Position numbers and translations under genes: made by a program
Notes under the pieces: generated by a model
The model's database searches: none
What the model saw: the letters and a program-made list of their open reading frames with translations, nothing else
What the model was told of the DNA's origin: nothing
From: Amycolatopsis rubida
Lineage (GTDB): Bacteria; Actinomycetota; Actinomycetes; Mycobacteriales; Pseudonocardiaceae
Assembly: GCF_900115345.1 (NCBI RefSeq)
Contig: NZ_FOWC01000002.1
Location: 496,001 to 560,000 of the forward strand
DNA: 64,000 bases
Direction: 5' to 3'
Shown: piece by piece, positions 15,388-22,725 of the stretch
How positions within the stretch are numbered: the stretch's first letter is position 1
Layout of the letters: every line of letters starts with the position of its first letter

Positions 15388-15699
15388 TTATCGCTCCTCG
15401 CATTCGAATCGGACTCCGGCAGCGCCACGGAACTCATCCCAGACGATCACGGGTTCGCCGCGGTCCATGGCGGTTCGCCACCACCCGACTTCGCCGATCG
15501 CGTCGAGCAGGAAATTGGCGCTGCCGATGCGGTATCGGGCCTCGGCGCTGGCGAGTTCGAGCGCCCGGTAGACGTCGTGGGTGCCGAGCACGTACACGTT
15601 GCCTCGGAGGGGGTACTCGTCCTCGGCGTAGATCGCGCGGATCTTGCGCGGACGGTAGATCTTGCCGTTGGGACGCTTGACCGGTGCCAGTTCGCTCAT
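15388..15699 (-). CDS. Hypothetical phage protein (103 aa)
   Basis: The ATG at 15699 overlaps the upstream stop (ATGA). The basic N-terminus (ELAPVKRPNGKIYRPRKIRA) leads to a mixed region with NVYVLGTHDVYRALELASAEA and WRTAMDRGEPVIVWDEF. The alternating strands and helices suggest a small globular protein. No family is recognised. Confidence 0.55.
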   Translation of the reverse strand: MSELAPVKRPNGKIYRPRKIRAIYAEDEYPLRGNVYVLGTHDVYRALELASAEARYRIGSANFLLDAIGEVGWWRTAMDRGEPVIVWDEFRGAAGVRFECEER

Positions 15700-15971
15700 T
15701 GCTGCCCCCACTCGGTGGCGCGGCACGAGCGGCACAGACGGCGACGGTCAGGGTTTTTCGGATGCTGGCAGAGTCTGTGGTTGAAACGAATTCCGCTGAG
15801 GATGATGCCTAAAGCGATCCTTCCGGGCTCTCCGTCGTAAATGAATCCGCATCCATCGCACTGGACTCGTACGAACGGTTCCAGTTGCACGATGCCGTGA
15901 ACCTTGCCTGGAAGATCCGGCAGCAGCGGAAAGGCAAACTGATCGAGGGTCGGGGTGTCGGCGTCGGTCAT
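15696..15971 (-). CDS. Zinc-ribbon phage protein
   Basis: A 91-residue protein starting MTDADTPTLDQFAFPLLPDL. Cysteines occur as CDGCGFIYDGEPG and later CQH...CRSCRATEWG, a plausible two-knuckle zinc ribbon around a hydrophobic core. The first seven residues and the underlying 22-nt DNA are identical to those of the gene at 15385, suggesting a duplicated start region. Function unknown. Confidence 0.55.
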   Translation of the reverse strand: MTDADTPTLDQFAFPLLPDLPGKVHGIVQLEPFVRVQCDGCGFIYDGEPGRIALGIILSGIRFNHRLCQHPKNPDRRRLCRSCRATEWGQQ

Positions 15972-16195
15972 CGGGCAGCCTCCTCGCGGATTCGGAGATC
16001 GCAACTGCCTGCACCGGACTTGCAGAGCGCGGAGTGTCGCTCCTCGTCGGGTAGCCCGAAGCGCTCCCGGGAGATGACGAAGCACCGCTTCATCATCGAG
16101 GCGCAGCGCCCGCAGAACATGCCGTTGTACTTCTTCGCCCCGTGACGGTCGCACTGCCACTTACGGCCGTGGGCTTCGAGATTCGCCTGGCACAT
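15968..16195 (-). CDS. Cys-rich phage protein, first gene of the second early block
   Basis: A 75-residue protein starting MCQANLEAHGRKWQCDRHGA with GMFCGRCASMMKRCFVISRE and CKSGAGSC; seven Cys and several His suggest two zinc sites. AGGGAGG lies ahead of the ATG at 16195. It is the first gene left of the divergent operator region at 16231-16291 and so is the promoter-proximal gene of the block running to about 11150. Confidence 0.55.
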   Translation of the reverse strand: MCQANLEAHGRKWQCDRHGAKKYNGMFCGRCASMMKRCFVISRERFGLPDEERHSALCKSGAGSCDLRIREEAAR

Positions 16196-16230
16196 ACGAG
16201 CCTCCCTGACTGCGGAAACACCTGATGAAA

Positions 16231-16291
16231 GGTGGTTGACCACCTCAGTAAAGCACTCCGCGTTGCAGGTGGTCAACCACCCTGGCAGAAT
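16231..16291. promoter_or_regulatory. Twin palindromic operators with divergent promoters
   Basis: Two near-identical palindromes, GGTGGTTGACCACC (16231-16244) and GGTGGTCAACCACC (16268-16281), lie with centres 37 bp apart. The second is inside the 17-nt spacer of a plus-strand promoter (TTGCAG 16263-16268, CAGAAT 16286-16291) whose -10 ends 6 nt before the ATG at 16298. The first lies in a possible minus-strand promoter spacer (TTTACT 16252-16247, then TTCATC). The arrangement suggests that the product of 16298-16474 represses both directions. Confidence 0.65.
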
Positions 16292-16297
16292 TACCTC

Positions 16298-16474
16298 ATG
16301 GCCAACATGCACAAGCACCCGGTTCGCGGGCTCCGCGGCATCCCCCAAGATCTCTGGGACCGCTTCGAAGCCGCCACAGCCAAGGGCGGCACGGACCGAT
16401 CCGCAGCAGTTGCCGACTTCATCCGTTGGTACCTGCGGGAACCTGACGCCAAGCTCCCGTCTCGTCCGAGCTGA
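16298..16474 (+). CDS. Ribbon-helix-helix transcription regulator
   Basis: A 58-residue protein, the only plus-strand gene between 1 and 28.4 kb. HPVRGLRGIP can form the DNA-contacting strand, QDLWDRFEAATAKG helix A and TDRSAAVADFIRWYLREP helix B, the Arc/MetJ layout. The ATG at 16298 is favoured over an in-frame start at 16232, which lies inside the operator. The leaderless promoter and two flanking palindromes suggest autoregulation and control of the block starting at 16195. RHH assignment is from the pattern, not a search. Confidence 0.65.
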   Translation: MANMHKHPVRGLRGIPQDLWDRFEAATAKGGTDRSAAVADFIRWYLREPDAKLPSRPS

Positions 16475-16500
16475 CCCCCGGGGCAAGCACGCGACGTCGC

Positions 16501-17798
16501 TCATCGCTTTGCCTCGCTGTCCGCCTGGCGCTCGACCTCGGTCAGTGGCGCGTACTTCTTCGCGATCCGCTCCCACGTCATCGGAACCGTGTCGGGCGTG
16601 AACCACAGATCCACATCGGAGATCGCGTTGCGTTCCCAGACGTCGCCCATCGAGTCACGGACCTTGAACACGTCGTCCGGCATCGGGTCGCCTGGGTTCC
16701 ACACGCGCGGCTTCGTCTCGCCGGCCGGTTCCTCCTGGCCCTGGACTCGTCGATCTCGCCGCGCTGTACCGGGTCGGTGATGCAGTAGGTGCAGGTGCGC
16801 ACCGGATGGCCGTGTTCCTCGCAGGTGTCCACGGTGCCCGCCGGTTCCTCGTGGTCTTCGCTGATGCGGTGCGTGTCCGCTTCGACGTCCCAGTCGCTCG
16901 CCGGTTCCTCGCGGTCCGTGACGGCCGAACCTTCCAGCCCCTTCCACGAGTCGATCAGACCTTCGGCCTTCGCCTGGCAGGTGTCGACGTCCCAGTTGTT
17001 CGATGACGCGTCGAAGAGCAGAGCTGTCAGCCAGGTCCGGGCATCACGGGGAATCCGGTTGGGCAGGAAACCGATCTCGTCCTCGCGGTCCGCGACGGGC
17101 TCGGCGAGACGTTCGCGCAGTACTCCGAGGATCGCCTCGGTGCCGCGCTCGAACGTCGGGTCGCTGAATGTCTCGCCCGCATAGGCGTCGCCGAGGGCAA
17201 GAGCGATCGCTTCTCCGAGCGAGCCGACGCCACCGCGATCGACGTCCGCCCGCACCTCGTCGAGTTTCTCCCGGGCCTCGTTCCGCTCGATGTAGAGCGC
17301 GGCAGCCGCCTTGACCGCGGCCTCGTTCGACGGCAGCCGCTCGGTGGTGCCGATCCCGAGCACCTGCTTGAGCCGCGTCCAATCGCTGTCGTTCTCGGCC
17401 AGCTTCGCCTCCGCAGCCCTCAGCAGCTCGCCAGCTTGCGCCAGCTCCATCCGGTGGTGGTCGTCGCGGATCTTGAGCTTCGCCTCCACAGCCTCGGCGC
17501 GGTGCCGTTCCCGCCACATCGCCTCGTACCAGCCGCACGGCTCGATGTCGTCGCCCGCCTCGGTGCCCTCGCGGTGAGCCTTGAGCTTCGCCTCTGCGGC
17601 ATCGGCGCGGCGACGATCAGCGTGCACTTCGGACGCGACCTGGCGGACGCGCACCGCGAGTTCATGGAGTCGTGACAACTGCCCCGGCTCGACGGGCACG
17701 GTCGCTTCCACCGCGATCGCGTCGGACAGCTCGTGCAAGATCGCGCCGTGCTGGCCCGCATTCGGCCGCTCGCTGGCGTTCTCGGTCTGGTCAGGCAT
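16501..17798 (-). CDS. Coiled-coil phage protein with an apparent -1 frameshift
   Basis: From the ATG at 17798 (GGAGG upstream, 8-nt overlap with the previous gene) one frame codes for about 390 residues: two long coiled-coil parts (LHELAVRVRQVASEVHADRR, RAEAVEAKLKIRDDHHRMEL), a helical domain, and a linker with repeated EEPA motifs and CEEHGHPVRTCTYC. Near 16740 the natural continuation (EEPAGETKPRVWNPGD, MPDDVFKVRDSMGDVWERN) lies in the -1 frame and ends at 16501. The unshifted frame runs on without similarity to 16578. No classical slippery heptamer is seen. It could be an error, a mutation or a real shift. Function unknown. Confidence 0.5.
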
Positions 17799-18060
17799 CG
17801 GTGCCCTCCTCGGCTTCCGGGGCGATCTGAGCGGCCAGGAGACCGAGGTCTCCGAAGTCAGGCCAGTCGTCGCCGTTGTCGTTGGCGTTGCCGATCTCCT
17901 CGTCGAGCACCCGCAGCACATCGGCGACGGTGTCGCGCGCCACCTGCTTCCCGACCTCGCCGTACGGGTCGCCGGGGACGTTCGCGATCGGAAGGATCCG
18001 CTCGGTAGCGGCGTCGATCAGGGTCTCGATCAGGCCCTGCATGTCGGTTCGTTCAGGCAT
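17791..18060 (-). CDS. Hypothetical phage protein (89 aa)
   Basis: An acidic, helical protein starting MPERTDMQGLIETLIDAATE, with YGEVGKQVARDTVADVLRVL and a C-terminal DWPDFGDLGLLAAQIAPEAE. The ATG at 18060 overlaps the preceding stop by 8 nt. No family is recognised; the composition suggests a small helical bundle. Confidence 0.55.
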   Translation of the reverse strand: MPERTDMQGLIETLIDAATERILPIANVPGDPYGEVGKQVARDTVADVLRVLDEEIGNANDNGDDWPDFGDLGLLAAQIAPEAEEGTDA

Positions 18061-18268
18061 CTGGTGTCCCTTCGGGGTTTCGGGGCTCCTGACGGAGCTG
18101 GTCGGCGTCGAGCGTTGCCCGGCGCAGCACCGCTGGGGCGAGGTGCGGTTTGCATACGAGGCACGGGACGGCGGGGTCGGCGTCCCGGTCGAGCCATCCG
18201 TTGCGGCAGCGCGGGTCGTGGCCGTCCTCGTCGATCGGCTCGCCGGTGCGGTCGAGGTGCCCACTCAT
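18053..18268 (-). CDS. Zinc-binding hypothetical phage protein (71 aa)
   Basis: The protein starts MSGHLDRTGEPIDEDGHDPR and contains CRNGWLDRDADPAVPCLVCK followed by PHLA, giving three Cys and one or two His for a metal site. This Cys pattern with NGWLDRD is common in short proteins of Streptomyces phages. ATGA overlap with the gene upstream. Function unknown. Confidence 0.55.
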   Translation of the reverse strand: MSGHLDRTGEPIDEDGHDPRCRNGWLDRDADPAVPCLVCKPHLAPAVLRRATLDADQLRQEPRNPEGTPDA

Positions 18269-18489
18269 GACGCGCCGCGCCAGGCGTCGACAGCGGCGCA
18301 GACGAGCGCGACGCGCCGCGGGCCCATGCTCGGCACCTGCGACAGCGTCGAACCGTCCGGGCCATAGCCGCGGTGCTCGTCTACGAGCTGCGCGACCGCT
18401 TCGGCGGTGTCGTGGCCGGCGTTCCGGAGCGGGCCGGTCTGGTGGAACGTGAGGCCGTGCTCGTGCAGCGCGGCGATCGGCGTGGTCAT
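18265..18489 (-). CDS. Hypothetical phage protein (74 aa)
   Basis: The ATG at 18489 overlaps the stop of the HTH protein gene upstream. MTTPIAALHEHGLTFHQTGP is followed by AEAVAQLVDEHRGYG and a short C-terminal helix MGPRRVALVCAAVDAWRG, a pattern that could form a helix-hairpin-helix-like fold. No family is recognised. Confidence 0.5.
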   Translation of the reverse strand: MTTPIAALHEHGLTFHQTGPLRNAGHDTAEAVAQLVDEHRGYGPDGSTLSQVPSMGPRRVALVCAAVDAWRGAS

Positions 18490-19361
18490 GAAGCCTCCAA
18501 GGCTCGACGGCACAGCGGGCAAGTGGGTTCGCCGGTGGCGGGGTCGGTGTGCGCGGACAGGCCGTGCAGGCAGCGCACGCGCGCGGTGGTGGGTTGCGTT
18601 CCCAAACCGGTTTCGAACAGGTCCACTTCGGATGGCGAGTTCGCTTGATCGTTGAGACGGCCCGCTTGCGGGTCGTCTCGTCGCAAGGGGGTCCGGGGGG
18701 CAGCGTGGCCCCCGGTGACGGTTCCTGGTGGTTCCTGAGGGTTAACTGATGGTTCGGGTGGCGTTCCGTGCCGGACGCCGGGATTTTGCGTGCCGGACGC
18801 CGGGACGCAGAGTGCCGGACGCCGGGATTCTGCGTCCCGGACAACGCACTCTGCGTCCCGGACATCCGTAGGTTGTCCAGCATTCTGCGTCCCGGACAAC
18901 CCCTCGTGTCCGGGATTCTCCGTGCCGGACAAGGGGTCGTGTCCGGCACTCTGCGTCCCGGACACGGCAGCGACGGCCGAACGCGAACGCCGCACCGCGC
19001 GCGCCGCCGTCTGACGCCGCTTCGCCTCCTCCGCCTCCCCCTCCAGGAACACCCAGTCCGTATCCGGACGCGTCACCGACATGTGCAGCTTCCACCGCGT
19101 GCACCCGTTGCGCGCCACGCCGTCGCGCTGGATCAACCCGCCCTCCTCCAGGCGGCGCAAAGCACGCTGGATCGTCCGCTCGTCCAACCCGGTGGCGTAG
19201 CGGATGTGCAGCACCGAGGGGAAACTGTTCCGGCCGTCGACCGCGGCGTGCTCAGCCAGCTCGACCAACACCAGGCGCGCCGTGCTGTCGGTCTTGCCCT
19301 TCTCGGTCATCGGCATCGGGGCATCGTGGAGCGCCCAGCTCACGGCTTCGTGGCTCACCAT
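18486..19361 (-). CDS. Winged HTH protein with repeat linker and zinc tail
   Basis: A 291-residue protein. Residues 1-95 form a winged HTH: MVSHEAVSWALHDAPMPMTE, ARLVLVELAEHAAVDGRN, FPSVLHIRYATGLDERTIQR then ALRRLEEGGLI, as in replication-initiator-like HTH proteins of actinomycete phages and plasmids. A basic stretch and a repetitive linker (about 125-215, SGTQ and RDAE motifs) follow. The C-terminus has CLHG...CPLC, a probable zinc site. A role in replication or regulation is possible, and no replicative helicase is seen nearby. Confidence 0.7.
   Translation of the reverse strand: MVSHEAVSWALHDAPMPMTEKGKTDSTARLVLVELAEHAAVDGRNSFPSVLHIRYATGLDERTIQRALRRLEEGGLIQRDGVARNGCTRWKLHMSVTRPDTDWVFLEGEAEEAKRRQTAARAVRRSRSAVAAVSGTQSAGHDPLSGTENPGHEGLSGTQNAGQPTDVRDAECVVRDAESRRPALCVPASGTQNPGVRHGTPPEPSVNPQEPPGTVTGGHAAPRTPLRRDDPQAGRLNDQANSPSEVDLFETGLGTQPTTARVRCLHGLSAHTDPATGEPTCPLCRRALEAS
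18765..18975. repeat. Short degenerate tandem repeat inside the HTH gene
   Basis: On the minus strand about eight copies of a unit like GTCCGGGACGCAGAATCCCGG follow one another, some in inverted orientation (GGCACTCTGCGTCCCGG). Copies fall in different reading frames, giving SGTQ, RDAE and LCVP in the same protein. The pattern codes a linker and preserves the frame overall. Confidence 0.75.
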
Positions 19362-19430
19362 GGCCCCCTTTCGTTCTCGTGCAAGTGGTGCCCGGTCCCG
19401 GACGTATCAGGGACGACCGGGACCGCGGGA

Positions 19431-19757
19431 TCAGGCGTCGGTGCGGCCGTCGATGTCGTCGAACGCCTTTTCCATCTCCAGCGGCAGCTCGACCCGCCCG
19501 GTTCGGCGCTCGTAGGCGCGGCGCAGCAGCCGCCGCAGCTCCTTCGCGTCGGCGGTGTGCCCCTCGAACCCTTCGATCGCGCGGATCCGCGCGGTGGGCA
19601 CGACGTCGCCGCTCTCGACCTTCGTCGTGATCTTCGTGCAGTCGACGAGCGCGACGATCAGGTGCGCGCTCTCGGGGTTGTCGACCAGGGCGGCCGCGAT
19701 CCGGGCGATGCCGTTGCGGTCGTCGGCAGGCAAGCTGCCGCTGAGGGTGACGCTCAT
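19431..19757 (-). CDS. Hypothetical phage protein (108 aa)
   Basis: The protein starts MSVTLSGSLPADDRNGIARI, then AAALVDNPESAHLIVALVDC and CTKITTKVESGDVVPTARI, and ends in a helical EMEKAFDDIDGRTDA. The KITTKVESGDVVPTARIRAIE segment is often seen in small actinophage proteins placed beside HTH or recombination genes. No function is known. Start chosen at the ATG at 19757 near an AAGGACAG ribosome site. Confidence 0.6.
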   Translation of the reverse strand: MSVTLSGSLPADDRNGIARIAAALVDNPESAHLIVALVDCTKITTKVESGDVVPTARIRAIEGFEGHTADAKELRRLLRRAYERRTGRVELPLEMEKAFDDIDGRTDA

Positions 19758-19770
19758 GTGGTCTGTCCTT

Positions 19771-20190
19771 TCAGGCGTCAGAGCGAGCGAGTTCGAGCAC
19801 GGTCCGCAGCTCGGGGGCACGGACACCGAGGCGACCAAGCTCAGCCGGGCTGACCGTGTCGTCGGTGACGAGCGCGAGCGCGGACGTGAGGACGGTCAGG
19901 TCCCTGCTCGTCGAGTGCTCGAACTTGCCCGGCGGGGTCTCGCCGAACACGGCGATCCGGTCATAGTTCCCGCGCGGCAGATCCGCACGCCGCACCGGTT
20001 TCCCGGCTCGGATGCGACGACCGACCGCCGTGGCGGCGGCACGCCACTGCTCCGCGTGCTTCTCGGTCCATTCCGCGGCGCGTTCCTGGTACTGCGCGAC
20101 GCGCTCGGCGTGCCGCTCCTCAGCCAGCGCACGCTCGGCGGCGATGGCCTTCTCGGTGGCTTCACGGAGTTTCTGGACGTCGTACCTCAT
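19771..20190 (-). CDS. Coiled-coil hypothetical phage protein (139 aa)
   Basis: The N-terminal 60 residues form one continuous charged helix (KLREATEKAIAAERALAEER, HAERVAQYQERAAEWTEKHA). A short basic segment (RRIRAGKPVRRADLPRG) leads to a small C-terminal domain with DLTVLTSALALVTDD. Its start shares one base with the upstream stop (TGATG). Function unknown. Confidence 0.55.
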   Translation of the reverse strand: MRYDVQKLREATEKAIAAERALAEERHAERVAQYQERAAEWTEKHAEQWRAAATAVGRRIRAGKPVRRADLPRGNYDRIAVFGETPPGKFEHSTSRDLTVLTSALALVTDDTVSPAELGRLGVRAPELRTVLELARSDA

Positions 20191-20684
20191 CAGTTCTGTC
20201 CTTCCTGGACGGTGGCGGCAGGGTGGCTGTCATCGTTTGCGGACACCGCATCGGCGAGGTGTTCGTAGGCGGCCCGGTATTCCTCGTCGGTCGGCCGTAC
20301 CGACTTTGCGATCGCGAGGATGCGTTCGAGGACGCTGTCCCACTGGAACTCGCCGAGGTCGGGGTAGTCCTCCCACAGGATGTCGCCGACGGACACGGCG
20401 TAGTCGAGCTTCCGGAACAGCGCGTGCCTTGCGACGGCGTCGATCGCGGCCTTGCGGGTTTCGGCGTCCACGGTGCGAACCTCCAGCGGTAGCGGGATCT
20501 GGTCGGGGTCGACCGGGTGGTGGTCGACGGGCCGGGCGGCGGCCGGGATCGTGGTGCCGCCGCGTGGTTTCGGCGCGGACGGCCCGAACTCGCGCCGGAA
20601 ACAGACCGGGCCGTACCGCCGCCGCCTGCTCACCTCGTCCTTGAGCGGCCGGTGGCACTTCTCGCACACAGCGGTCCCGGTCAT
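20190..20684 (-). CDS. DUF6011-like zinc-ribbon phage protein
   Basis: A 164-residue protein starting MTGTAVCEKCHRPLKDEVSR then RRRYGPVCFRREFG. The CxxC...YGPVC pattern is the DUF6011-type small zinc ribbon found in many actinobacterial and phage proteins. The C-terminal part is helical with VARHALFRKLDYAVSVGDIL. ATG at 20684 overlaps the upstream stop. Function unknown. Confidence 0.65.
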   Translation of the reverse strand: MTGTAVCEKCHRPLKDEVSRRRRYGPVCFRREFGPSAPKPRGGTTIPAAARPVDHHPVDPDQIPLPLEVRTVDAETRKAAIDAVARHALFRKLDYAVSVGDILWEDYPDLGEFQWDSVLERILAIAKSVRPTDEEYRAAYEHLADAVSANDDSHPAATVQEGQN

Positions 20685-20920
20685 GACGCCCCCGGAAGGT
20701 CGAACAACGCCAGCGGCGGCAACTCGACCTCGACGGTCAGCGGGCCGTCGTGCGCCAGCAGCCTCGGCCAATGCCGAACCAGACCCACCCCGTACCGGGG
20801 ATGCCAGTACAGACCGGCCGGCTCGCTGCGCGCGTACACGGTGCCGGACGCGCCGAGCACCGACCGGACCTCGCTCGCAGGCGGCTCCGGGTCGCCGGCG
20901 GTGAACACGCGGCCGGTCAT
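20681..20920 (-). CDS. Hypothetical phage protein (79 aa)
   Basis: A beta-rich protein: MTGRVFTAGDPEPPASEVRS, GTVYARSEPAGLYWHPRYG, LTVEVELPPLALFDLPG. No motif is recognised. It is coupled by ATGA to the methyltransferase gene upstream, so it may be expressed with it. Confidence 0.5.
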   Translation of the reverse strand: MTGRVFTAGDPEPPASEVRSVLGASGTVYARSEPAGLYWHPRYGVGLVRHWPRLLAHDGPLTVEVELPPLALFDLPGAS

Positions 20921-21867
20921 GCGGCTGTCCCCGCGTGCTCGTCGAGCACGCCGAGCAGGTAGCGGTACGCCGCGACCGCTTGCCGCAGCACGACGCCGTT
21001 GCCGACGAGCTTCAACTGCTGCGCGCGGGAGAGCCCAGGAACACCGGTGATCCAGCCAGCGGGAAGGCCCATCATCCACTCGGGAAGCTCCGGATTCAGG
21101 ACTCGCCCGCCCCGGGCCCCGCGAACGGTAGGGGCGGGTGCAGGTCGTCCGAGGACGGTTTCCCACCGGCGGATGGCGAGGGTATAGCCGGCCCAGTCGA
21201 GGCGGGGCTGCTCAGTGCTGGGCGCAGCAGCAGCTCCGCGACCCCGGGCAGCAGCAGGCCCGTTCGGGTCGTCTTGCGGCCGTGCGTCGCGTCCGGGGTC
21301 GGCAACAGCGCGGCGACAGTCCGCAGGTCCAGGCCTCCGTCGCCGTGTGTCCCCGGGCCGTTCGTGTCGCTCGTCTTCGGTGTCGGCAACAGCGACGCAG
21401 AAGAACCGCTCACGCCGGTGCGGCGCTCCCACGGCGGAAGCGGGGACGCACACCCACGCAAAGCGATACCCGAGCGAGGCCAAGGTGTCGGCGACTCGCC
21501 CGAGTTCAGCTCCAACGACAGCTGGGACGTTCTCCAAGAGGACGTATCGGGGTCGTAGTGCGCGAAGGCATCGGTCCACGTCGGGCCAGAGCGCACGCTC
21601 ATCGTCAGCGCCTTTCTGTTTGCCAGCGAGGGAGAACGGTTGGCACGGCCAGCCCAAGGCGACCAGTTCGACCGGAGCAAGCACCGCGACCAGGTCCCAA
21701 TCCACCGCAGTGATGTCGCGCAGGTTCGGCACGCCTGGGTAGTGGTGCGCGAGCAACGCGGACGCGGCCGGATCAACGTCGGCGAACCACGCCGGCTTCG
21801 CGCCGAATACCTCGCCCGCTGCCATGTCCAGCGCGGCCGTGCCGGTGAACAGCGACCCGGCCCTCAT
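20917..21867 (-). CDS. Orphan DNA (cytosine-5-)-methyltransferase
   Basis: A 316-residue C5 methyltransferase that transfers a methyl group from S-adenosylmethionine to cytosine. Motif I is AGSLFTGTAALDMAAGEVFG, motif IV has the catalytic Cys in GWPCQPFSLAGKQKG, motif VI is LLENV, motif VIII PHRRERFF and motif X LVGNGVVLRQAVAAY. The target-recognition region between VIII and IX is short (about 80 residues) and Arg/Pro-rich. ATGA overlap upstream. No restriction enzyme gene is adjacent, so it probably protects phage DNA or alters host methylation. The target sequence cannot be read from sequence. Confidence 0.9.
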   Translation of the reverse strand: MRAGSLFTGTAALDMAAGEVFGAKPAWFADVDPAASALLAHHYPGVPNLRDITAVDWDLVAVLAPVELVALGWPCQPFSLAGKQKGADDERALWPDVDRCLRALRPRYVLLENVPAVVGAELGRVADTLASLGYRFAWVCVPASAVGAPHRRERFFCVAVADTEDERHERPGDTRRRRPGPADCRRAVADPGRDARPQDDPNGPAAARGRGAAAAPSTEQPRLDWAGYTLAIRRWETVLGRPAPAPTVRGARGGRVLNPELPEWMMGLPAGWITGVPGLSRAQQLKLVGNGVVLRQAVAAYRYLLGVLDEHAGTAA

Positions 21868-22127
21868 GCCGCGCTGCCCTTCGCGACCGGGCGCAGCCGC
21901 CGCGGGGCGGCGCGCCACTGGAGAAGCTCGGCGGCCGTCCGGTCGTCCGGGACCATCGCGGCCAGCAGCACGACCATCGCGCGAGCTCCGGTGAGCGGAT
22001 CCCGGTACACCATCTCCGCGTCGGCGAGCATCGCGTCCACCATCAGCATGTTCTCGCGACGCACCGCGCGGACCAGCTTCTCCGCGGACTCGACAAGGGT
22101 TTCGAGGTAGCGGTCGCCGGTCAGCAC
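21864..22127 (-). CDS. Hypothetical phage protein (87 aa)
   Basis: A helical protein from a GTG at 22127: LTGDRYLETLVESAEKLVRA, NMLMVDAMLADAEMVYRDPL, ARAMVVLLAAMVPDD, ending in a basic tail. The repeated hydrophobic heptads suggest a helical bundle. No family recognised. It lies directly upstream of the methyltransferase. Confidence 0.55.
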   Translation of the reverse strand: MLTGDRYLETLVESAEKLVRAVRRENMLMVDAMLADAEMVYRDPLTGARAMVVLLAAMVPDDRTAAELLQWRAAPRRLRPVAKGSAA

Positions 22128-22348
22128 TTCGGCACCCGCTTGCGGTGGTTGCGGGACGTCGCGACCCACTCGAAGTCCTGGTCGACGAGACCGAGCATTT
22201 GCAGGATCTCCGTCGCCTCAGCCGAATCCCGCGACTCCAGCCGCACCCGCCGCACACAGGCGGCGACCTCCGCGTCGCTGCCCTTCGGGATCGGGCCGCC
22301 GAGCAACGCACGCCCCTGCTCGGTCGGGGTCCTCAGCTCGCCGCTCAC
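22121..22348 (-). CDS. Hypothetical phage protein (75 aa)
   Basis: A protein from a GTG at 22348 (GTGA overlap). SGELRTPTEQGRALLGG, AEVAACVRRVRLESRDSAEA, then TEILQMLGLVDQDFEWV and a basic C-terminus. Predicted helical; no known family. Confidence 0.5.
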   Translation of the reverse strand: MSGELRTPTEQGRALLGGPIPKGSDAEVAACVRRVRLESRDSAEATEILQMLGLVDQDFEWVATSRNHRKRVPKC

Positions 22349-22725
22349 CGGGCATCGCCCACGACCGGCAGGCCGACGATGTTGCGGCGGCGGTACTGCT
22401 CGACCTCGGCCAGCAGCACGCCCCCGTGCAAACCCGCCCGGCGCATCCGCTCCCCGTCGCTGGTGACGTACACGTTCAGGACGTGCCCGGACAGCAGATG
22501 CCCGCGGGCGTGCAGGATCCCGAGCGTCCGGGCCCGCCCGCTGGACGCGGTGACCTCGATCCCGCCGAGATGCTGTCCCCACTGCACGAACAGCTCCAGG
22601 TCGTGATCCGGCAGGGTGAGGTTCGTCTGCTGGGCGGTCGTGTCGAACTGCTTGAAGTCGCGGGGGATCCGCCACCGGGCGGCGTGCTCGAAGACATGCA
22701 GCAACAGATCGAGGTTCGCGCTCAC
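22345..22725 (-). CDS. Hypothetical phage protein (126 aa)
   Basis: A mixed alpha/beta protein from a GTG at 22725: SANLDLLLHVFEHAARWRIP, LPDHDLELFVQWGQHLGGIE, GHVLNVYVTSDGERMRRAG, GGVLLAEVEQYRRRNI. No motif is recognised. It overlaps the zinc-finger gene upstream by 4 nt. Confidence 0.5.
   Translation of the reverse strand: MSANLDLLLHVFEHAARWRIPRDFKQFDTTAQQTNLTLPDHDLELFVQWGQHLGGIEVTASSGRARTLGILHARGHLLSGHVLNVYVTSDGERMRRAGLHGGVLLAEVEQYRRRNIVGLPVVGDAR

Noticed and set aside
16578..16740. Tail of the unshifted frame in the coiled-coil gene as a real C-terminus
   Set aside because: It turns Arg/Ser/Thr-rich with no similarity to the preceding style, whereas the -1 frame gives a typical sequence to 16501.
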